In this document: positions 6,657 through 11,504 of the stretch, piece by piece
How the letters are laid out: every line of letters starts with the position of its first letter
How positions within the stretch are numbered: position 1 is the first letter of the stretch
DNA from: Stagnihabitans sp038231775
GTDB lineage: Bacteria; Pseudomonadota; Alphaproteobacteria; Rhodobacterales; Rhodobacteraceae
NCBI GenBank assembly: GCA_038231775.1
Contig: JBBRKS010000127.1
Location: 1-11,504, forward strand
Reading direction: 5' to 3'
Length of the DNA stretch: 11,504 nucleotides
The notes under the pieces: generated by a model
The model's database searches: none
What the model was told of the DNA's origin: nothing
Seen by the model: the letters and a program-made list of their open reading frames with translations, nothing else
Position numbers and translations under genes: made by a program

Positions 6657-7073
6657 AGGTTTTCAATGGTTTAGTGGTTTCCCGCGGCGCGGGCGTAGGG
6701 TGCAGGAACCCAGTCTTGGTGAGGGCCTGGTTCTGTCAGGCTTGGATTCGCTGGGCTGATGGCTGATTTGCCTGCCAGAATTTCCGCGCCATCGTTACCT
6801 GTTTCTGGATCGTCTGGATCGTGCGAGCGGCGTTTGGTTCGGCAATCTACTCATCCTATCACCATGCTGTGGCCAAACACCCTATCTGAGCCTATCAGGA
6901 ACCTCTGTGGCCATATCTTGACTTGCCGTGCTGCGGAGGCGGATGTGGATTTGATCCTTACGGACCCTAGCCGGATCACATTTGATCGGTTGGCTGAGAC
7001 AGCTATACCGGAAACCTGCGCAGAATATTGGCAACGCAGATGAACGCCGCAAACCGCGTACCAAGGTTGAAAA
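6657..7073. other. Gene-poor stretch after tRNA-Cys
   Basis: No convincing gene is seen in these 417 bp. An open frame runs on the + strand from ATG 6759 to TGA 7043 (94 codons), but it lacks a ribosome binding site, has much lower third-position GC than the neighbours, and I recognise no family in it. Small structures are present: a CCCGC/GCGGG hairpin at 6681-6693, a tandem 9-bp duplication (TCTGGATCG, 6804-6821), and CTGTGGCCA twice (6867 and 6905). It may be remnant or acquired DNA. Confidence 0.4.
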
Positions 7074-7114
7074 CTGACGCGAAGCGGCAGGATTTTTCGC
7101 AGAAAAATCGTCAG
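7074..7114 (-). terminator. Nested inverted repeat downstream of the RTX gene
   Basis: The inner stem GATTTTTC (7091-7098) pairs with GAAAAATC (7102-7109) around a 3-nt loop. An outer CTGACG (7074-7079) pairs with CGTCAG (7109-7114), sharing base 7109 with the inner arm. It begins 36 nt after the RTX stop on the - strand, which suits a transcription terminator. Confidence 0.5.
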
Positions 7115-7149
7115 CCCATCCTCAAACGCGCCTGATGCTGCGGTGGCAC

Positions 7150-10100
7150 TCAGGCCGTCAGCAACACCTTCGCCTCAAAGCCCTTCAGCGTCACGCGGGC
7201 ACTTTCGAAATGCACCGGGGCCGCGCCGAACAACTCTGGGAATATCTTGACCAGTTCATCACGCTCTGCCTGATCAAGGCCACCAAGGCTGCGGTCTCCG
7301 GGCTGGAAGCTTTCGCTCCACGCGCCCTCGGCCAGCACCACTTCGTGGCAGTCAAACATCATGTGCACATAGGTCACTTCGGCCTGCCTGACGGCAGTGA
7401 CGCCGGGCAGGTTGGTCAGATGGCAGGCGCGCACCAGAACCTCGTCCTCACCGAACAGCAGTTCGGCACGCGGTCCGGTCATCAGCATGCGGTGCTGGCG
7501 TGACACCTGCATGTCCCGTTCGGGCAGGCCGTGGCCAAGGCTGCCCGCCGCCAGACGGATGGGTTGCAGCGTATTGTCCAGCGCCAAAGCCTGCGGCCCG
7601 ATGCGCCGCGTGCCGATCCAGCGCAAGGGTTGCGGGCCGTGGTCGCGGGTCAGAACCAGATCGCCCAGCTGCAGGTTCTCAATCGCAACCGGCCCGTGCG
7701 GCGTGGAAATCCGCGTGCCGGGGGTAAAGCAGCAGATGATCGTCTCGATGTTGCGGAATTCCAGCGTGCCGATGATGTGGCCGTACGAGTCCAGAAAGTT
7801 GACGTGGCCGTTCTCGGGGTTGGACGTGTCGCGCAGGATGCGGAACGGCCAGTCGCCGGTCAGGTCCAGCACATCGTTGTCACCCTCACTTTCCGAGCCA
7901 TCGGCAAAGTCGCCGATCGCGCCGTGGATCGTGTCCGACCCGTCGCCGCCAAGGAAGGTGTCCGCGCCCGCACCGCCGGTCAGATCGTCGTTGCCGTCCC
8001 CGCCCGCCAGATAGTCGTTGCCATCCCCACCACGAATCGTGTCGTCGCCAAGGCCTCCGTCGAGGCTGTCATTGCCCGCGCCACCGTCAAGGAAGTCAGT
8101 GCCAGCACCACCAAACAGCGTGTCATTGCCCGCATCGGCCAGCAGAGTGTCGTTACCGGCATCGCCGGACAGAACGTCATTGCCATCGCCTCCATAGGCC
8201 AGATCATTGCCGTCGCCGCCATAAACCGCATCGTTGCCAGTGCCGCCATACAGGCTGTCTTGGCCAAGACCGCCGTACAGGCTGTCATTGCCCGCATCGC
8301 CGGTCAGCGTGTCGTTGCCCGCATCGCCCGACACGAGGTCATTGCCCTCGCCGCCGCCCAGGCTGTCATTGCCGTCGCCGCCGTAGATCTGATCCTCGCC
8401 AGTGCCGCCAAAGCCCTGATCGTTGCCCGCGCCGCCGAACAGGCTGTCATTGCCTGCGTCTCCGGTCAGCGTGTCGTTGCCGGTGCCGCCATCGACGATG
8501 TCATTGCCGCCGCCGCCGCTGACGCTGTCATTGCCCGCGTCGCCAAAAACGGTATCGTCCCCGTCGCCGCCAAACACCGTGTCGTTGTCAGCGCCGCCAA
8601 ACAGGCTGTCGTTGCCCGCCAGCCCGTCGAGGTAGTCGTTGCCAAGCCCACCATAAAAGACGTTGGTATAGATGTCGTCGCTCAGTCCAAACTGGTTGAA
8701 CCCGATCAGCGTGTCATTGAAGGCCGATCCGAAAATGCCATCGACACCGGACAGAACGTCGCCCTGCGCATCGCCGTACAGGGCTGTCCAGGTTTCAAGA
8801 TTGACGCTGACGGCGGCATTCGAGGCGGAGTAATCAAGGTAGTCCATCCCCGTTCCGCCATAGAGCGTGTCCGCCCCCGCGCCGCCGGACAGCGTGTCAT
8901 CCCCCGCTCCGCCAGAGATGTAGTCGGCTCCGGCCCCGCCATACAGATAGTTGTTCAGATAGTCGCCGGTCAGCGTATCAGCGCCAGCGCTGCCGATGAC
9001 ATTCTCGATCCCGTTCAGACTGTCGCCAGCGGCATCACCCCCCGATCCAACGCCTGCGGCCAGATCGACGTTGACGGCCGAGGGTGCGAACGAGGATGAG
9101 ACGGAATAATCCGCCGTATCAATGCCCGCACCACCTTGCAGCAGGTCCGCCCCCGCGCCGCCGACCAGCGTGTCATTGCCGTCGCCGCCGAACAGGCTGT
9201 CATTGCCTGCGCCACCATACAGCGCATCATTGCCCGCCGCACCGTACAGCGCGTTGGCGTTGGTGTCGCCGGTCAGCGTGTCGTTGAAGCCCGAACCTGA
9301 CAGGTTTTCAAACCCACTTAAGGTGTCGCCCTGCGCATCGCCGCCCGAGGCAGCCCTGGTGCCAAGGTTGACCGAAACGCCCGCGCCAGAGGTGGAGTAA
9401 TCCACCGTATCAATGCCCGAGCCGCCGTCCAGACTGTCAGCGCCTGCTCCGCCCGAAAGGGTATCGTTGCCCGCACCGCCAAAGATCGTATTGGCCCCGG
9501 CATCGCCGGTCAGGCTGTCGTTGTAGGCCGAACCGGTCAGGTTCTCGATCCCGCTCAGAGTGTCGCCCGCCGCATCGCCGCCCGACCCTACCCCGGTTGA
9601 CAGGTTCACCGTCACGCCAGCGGTTGAGGCTGAATAATCCGCGGTATCAATGCCACCGCCACCGTCCAACAAATCAGCGCCCGCACCGCCCACCAACGTG
9701 TCGTTGCCCAGACCACCCAGCAGCGTCTCGGCGGCAGACGATCCGGTCAGGTTGTCGTTCAAGGCTGACCCGGTGACCTTTTCGATGGAGCTTAGCACAT
9801 CGCCCGCCGCATCGCCGCCCGAACCCGTGCCGGTGGCAAGGTTTACCGTGACACCAGCGGCGGATGCGGAATAATCCACTGCGTCGTTGCCCGCGCCGCC
9901 GTACAGGCTGTCGGCCCCTGCGCCACCAATCAGCGTGTCAGTGCCAGTGCCGCCGTACAGCGCGTTGGCGTTGGCGTCGCCGGTCAGGCTGTCATTCTGA
10001 CTTGAGCCGACCAGCGCCTCTATCCCGGTGAGGGTATCGCCCTGCGCATCGCCGCCCAACCCCAACCCGGTTGCCAGATTGACGCTGACCCCTGCGGTCG

Positions 10101-10551
10101 AGGCGGCATAATCCGCCGTGTCAAACCCGCTGCCGCCTGACAGCAGATCCGCACCAGCCCCACCGATCAGCGTGTCATCGCCCGCCCCGCCATACAGCGC
10201 ATTTGCCCCGGCATCGCCGGTCAAACGGTCGGCATAGCCGGACCCTGCGACATTCTCGATACCGACCAGCGTGTCGCCACTGGCATCCGCACCCGTGTTC
10301 ACCCCGGTTGTCAGGTTGACCGTCACCGCCCCGGTTGACGCTGAATAATCAGCGGTGTCGATCCCGGCCCCACCGTCAATCAGATCACTGCCCGACCCGC
10401 CCGACAGGGTGTCGTCGCCCAGACCGCCATACAGGCTGTCATTGCCCGCGCCCCCATACAGGACGTCATTGCCACTGCCGCCCGAAATCGAGTCGGCGAA
10501 TGTGCTGCCGGTCAGGGTGTCGTTCCCTGACGTGCCGGTAAGGGTCACCAC
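7150..10551 (-). CDS. Large RTX calcium-binding protein with C-terminal Hint domain
   Basis: 1133 residues, glycine- and aspartate-rich. The start is GTG 10551 (a second GTG follows at once), with AGG about 9 nt upstream and a stop codon 20 codons upstream in frame. The RTX repeats begin almost at residue 5, with no N-terminal enzymatic domain or Sec signal. Residues 68 to about 630 hold seven long units: units 1-4 are exactly 79 residues, unit 5 is 97, unit 6 is 92 and unit 7 is divergent. Residues about 633-886 are a dense GGxGxDxLx nonapeptide array of the calcium beta-roll type. A linker is followed by a Hint_2-type (Hedgehog/intein) domain from about 940 to 1085. It opens CFTPGTRI with Cys941 and keeps GDLVLTRD, RWIG, SRQHRML and HEVVLAEG. 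Such proteins are usually exported by type I secretion and sit at or beyond the cell surface; no secretion genes are in the window. The Hint domain may self-process, but that is inference. It appears to be monocistronic. Confidence 0.93.
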   Translation of the reverse strand: MVTLTGTSGNDTLTGSTFADSISGGSGNDVLYGGAGNDSLYGGLGDDTLSGGSGSDLIDGGAGIDTADYSASTGAVTVNLTTGVNTGADASGDTLVGIENVAGSGYADRLTGDAGANALYGGAGDDTLIGGAGADLLSGGSGFDTADYAASTAGVSVNLATGLGLGGDAQGDTLTGIEALVGSSQNDSLTGDANANALYGGTGTDTLIGGAGADSLYGGAGNDAVDYSASAAGVTVNLATGTGSGGDAAGDVLSSIEKVTGSALNDNLTGSSAAETLLGGLGNDTLVGGAGADLLDGGGGIDTADYSASTAGVTVNLSTGVGSGGDAAGDTLSGIENLTGSAYNDSLTGDAGANTIFGGAGNDTLSGGAGADSLDGGSGIDTVDYSTSGAGVSVNLGTRAASGGDAQGDTLSGFENLSGSGFNDTLTGDTNANALYGAAGNDALYGGAGNDSLFGGDGNDTLVGGAGADLLQGGAGIDTADYSVSSSFAPSAVNVDLAAGVGSGGDAAGDSLNGIENVIGSAGADTLTGDYLNNYLYGGAGADYISGGAGDDTLSGGAGADTLYGGTGMDYLDYSASNAAVSVNLETWTALYGDAQGDVLSGVDGIFGSAFNDTLIGFNQFGLSDDIYTNVFYGGLGNDYLDGLAGNDSLFGGADNDTVFGGDGDDTVFGDAGNDSVSGGGGNDIVDGGTGNDTLTGDAGNDSLFGGAGNDQGFGGTGEDQIYGGDGNDSLGGGEGNDLVSGDAGNDTLTGDAGNDSLYGGLGQDSLYGGTGNDAVYGGDGNDLAYGGDGNDVLSGDAGNDTLLADAGNDTLFGGAGTDFLDGGAGNDSLDGGLGDDTIRGGDGNDYLAGGDGNDDLTGGAGADTFLGGDGSDTIHGAIGDFADGSESEGDNDVLDLTGDWPFRILRDTSNPENGHVNFLDSYGHIIGTLEFRNIETIICCFTPGTRISTPHGPVAIENLQLGDLVLTRDHGPQPLRWIGTRRIGPQALALDNTLQPIRLAAGSLGHGLPERDMQVSRQHRMLMTGPRAELLFGEDEVLVRACHLTNLPGVTAVRQAEVTYVHMMFDCHEVVLAEGAWSESFQPGDRSLGGLDQAERDELVKIFPELFGAAPVHFESARVTLKGFEAKVLLTA
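7894..8655 (-). repeat. Dense RTX nonapeptide array (27-bp period)
   Basis: Roughly 28 consecutive GGxGxDxLx-type nonapeptides, residues about 633-886, without the long spacers of the upstream superrepeat. At DNA level this is a degenerate 27-bp tandem repeat. It makes several long spurious open frames on the opposite strand. Confidence 0.85.
8836..10350 (-). repeat. 79-residue (237-bp) tandem superrepeat in the RTX gene
   Basis: Units begin at the motif DYS/DYA at residues 68, 147, 226, 305, 384 and 481, with a divergent seventh starting at 573 (base 8835). Four consecutive units are exactly 237 bp with no indel (10350-9403). Unit 5 gains two nonapeptides (18 residues). Unit 6 has a longer loop. 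Each unit combines a DYS...VNL...TG segment, a GDAxGDxLxGIENxxGS segment and several nonapeptides. Confidence 0.9.
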
Positions 10552-10620
10552 GGTGTTTTGCCTGCCTTGACTGCTCGACCAGCCCGGGTCTGACGCCCGT
10601 GGTCCGGTTCATGTTTTTAT

Positions 10621-10653
10621 TGCGTAAAGAATGCCGCAAATTTGCGGTAAAGT
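10621..10653 (-). promoter_or_regulatory. Palindrome and flanking repeats upstream of the RTX gene
   Basis: CCGCAAATTTGCGG (10634-10647) is a perfect 14-bp palindrome. It is flanked on the + strand by TGCGTAAAG (10621-10629) and TGCGGTAAAG (10643-10652), forming a near-direct repeat. The stretch is AT-rich compared with its surroundings and lies 83-96 bp before the RTX GTG. It looks like an operator within the promoter region. I could not fix a -35/-10 pair and do not recognise the regulator. Confidence 0.4.
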
Positions 10654-10731
10654 CTATCCGAATGAAGGGGATGCTGCGCTCAAGGCCTAATCTTTGTTGG
10701 TGGTGCTGCAAATCAGCCGGGCCGTGCGCTG

Positions 10732-11427
10732 TCAGACCGAAACTTCGGCGCGCAACTGATCCTGGGTCAGTTCGGTGCGGCTGCCTTGCATGGCGACGGT
10801 GCCACGGCGCAGGACATAGAACTGATCGGCGAGGCCATAAGCAAAGTCGAAATACTGTTCGACCAGCACGATGGCGATATCGCCCTTGGATTTAAGGTAA
10901 GTGATCACGCGGCCGATCTGCTGGATGATGTTGGGCTGAATGCCCTCTGTCGGTTCATCCAGCAGCAAGACCTTGGGTTTCATGATCATGGCGCGGGCGA
11001 TGGCGAGTTGCTGTTGCTGGCCGCCCGACAGGTCACCCCCCCTACGGCGGGTCATGTCTTTCAGCACCGGGAACAGGTCATAAATCTCATCCGGGACCTT
11101 GTGTTCGGACTTGGGCAACAGGGCATAGGCGGTTTCAAGGTTCTCTTTCACGGTCAGCAACGGAAAGATCATCCGGCCCTGCGGCACGACGGCGACACCG
11201 CGCGCCGCCATATCCTGCGGGCGCAGGCGGCCAAGCGATTGCCCGTTCAGGATCACCTCGCCACCGGACCTGATATGGGTGCCCGCCAGCGCTTTCAGAA
11301 GGCTGGTCTTGCCGACACCGTTGGTGCCCATCACGCAGGTGACTTCCCCGGTTTTGGCCTTAAAATCAATGCCGTGCAGGATTTGGCTGCCACCGTAATG
11401 CAGCGTAAGACCTTTGGTTTCCAGCAT
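10732..11427 (-). CDS. urtE: Urea ABC transporter ATP-binding protein UrtE
   Basis: 231 residues. I chose ATG 11427, preceded by AGGAGAG, rather than the in-frame TTG at 11442, which overlaps the urtD stop. It is a LivF-like ATPase with Walker A GTNGVGKT (34-41), Q-loop Gln83, signature LSGGQQQQ (133-140) and Walker B VLLLDE (153-158). The QQQQ signature, DEPTEGIQPNIIQQIG and VEQYFDFAYGLAD are features I associate with UrtE rather than with LivF for branched-chain amino acids. The partial gene upstream is UrtD-like, which supports this. It energises urea uptake together with UrtD, the UrtB/UrtC permeases and the binding protein UrtA, all expected to the right of the window. It seems to be the last transporter gene of the operon; the RTX gene follows after 180 bp and is probably separate. 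Confidence 0.9.
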   Translation of the reverse strand: MLETKGLTLHYGGSQILHGIDFKAKTGEVTCVMGTNGVGKTSLLKALAGTHIRSGGEVILNGQSLGRLRPQDMAARGVAVVPQGRMIFPLLTVKENLETAYALLPKSEHKVPDEIYDLFPVLKDMTRRRGGDLSGGQQQQLAIARAMIMKPKVLLLDEPTEGIQPNIIQQIGRVITYLKSKGDIAIVLVEQYFDFAYGLADQFYVLRRGTVAMQGSRTELTQDQLRAEVSV

Positions 11428-11438
11428 GGTGCTCTCCT

Positions 11439-11504
11439 TCAACCGCGGCCCAGATAAACTTCGATGACTTGCGGGTTCTTGGTCACGTGGTCCAGTGAAC
11501 CTTC
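11439..11504 (-). CDS. urtD: Urea ABC transporter ATP-binding protein UrtD (C-terminal fragment)
   Basis: Only the last 21 codons and the TGA (11439-11441) are in the window. They read EGSLDHVTKNPQVIEVYLGRG, matching the EGSLxxV...VIEVYLGR ending usual in UrtD and LivG-type ATPases. The stop is 11 nt before the urtE ATG, with the urtE ribosome binding site in between, so the two are co-transcribed. Confidence 0.8.
   Translation of the reverse strand, partial: EGSLDHVTKNPQVIEVYLGRG

Noticed and set aside
6464..6766. Two small + strand open frames across the tRNA region (6464-6766 and 6508-6759)
   Set aside because: Both run through the tRNA-Cys gene and resemble no protein family I know.
7531..9099. 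A 522-codon open frame on the + strand opposite the RTX gene, rich in VIA/VVA repeats
   Set aside because: It is the antisense of the 27-bp RTX nonapeptide repeats; the repeat keeps that frame free of stops. It has no recognisable domain and no ribosome binding site.
7894..10350. Regular short repeats that could suggest a CRISPR array
   Set aside because: The repeats are degenerate, contiguous and in phase with an RTX coding frame; there are no constant repeats with unique spacers.
10732..11427. LivF (branched-chain amino acid) identity for the ATPase
   Set aside because: The SGGQQQQ signature, the EGIQP motif and the UrtD-like neighbour favour UrtE, though the two families are close.

Overview
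The window looks like chromosomal DNA from a marine-type Rhodobacteraceae (Roseobacter-group) alphaproteobacterium. This rests on the high GC content, the compact ABC-transporter operon with GTG starts and 4-bp stop/start overlaps, an RTX protein with a C-terminal Hint domain, a urea (urt) transport locus, and terminator-linked GAGTATTT motifs that I associate with this family. No database search was run, so the taxon is an inference.

Left part, + strand (1-5158): one tight operon. It begins with the 3' end of a probable Rieske-type ring-hydroxylating oxygenase alpha subunit. A complete ABC importer of the spermidine/putrescine (PotF-PotG-PotH-PotI) type follows: a Tat-like periplasmic binding protein, an ATPase and two permeases. 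The last gene is a cupin of the DMSP-lyase (DddQ/DddL-like) family, and its ATG overlaps the stop of the last permease. An oxygenase, an importer and a lyase-like cupin in one transcription unit suggest uptake and breakdown of one small cationic compound (polyamine, betaine or sulfonium type). The substrate cannot be read from the sequence.

Middle part (5159-7149): a convergent DUF1349 protein on the - strand and a divergent single-domain cupin on the + strand. Each is followed by a GC-rich hairpin and, 10-11 nt later, the same approximately 20-nt motif. Next comes a well-formed tRNA-Cys (anticodon GCA, CCA encoded) with a plausible sigma70 promoter. About 0.4 kb without a convincing gene follows, then a nested inverted repeat that may terminate the RTX gene from the other side.

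Right part, - strand (7150-11504): a 1133-residue calcium-binding RTX protein, probably secreted by a type I system. It has exact 79-residue tandem units, a dense nonapeptide array and a C-terminal Hint (Hedgehog/intein-type) domain. Its 180-bp upstream region holds a perfect 14-bp palindrome. Beyond it lies the end of a urea ABC transporter operon: complete urtE and the last 21 codons of urtD.

The best candidate for something new is the oxygenase/ABC importer/DMSP-lyase-like operon. The repeated hairpin-plus-motif elements and the 79-residue RTX superrepeat are secondary points of interest.
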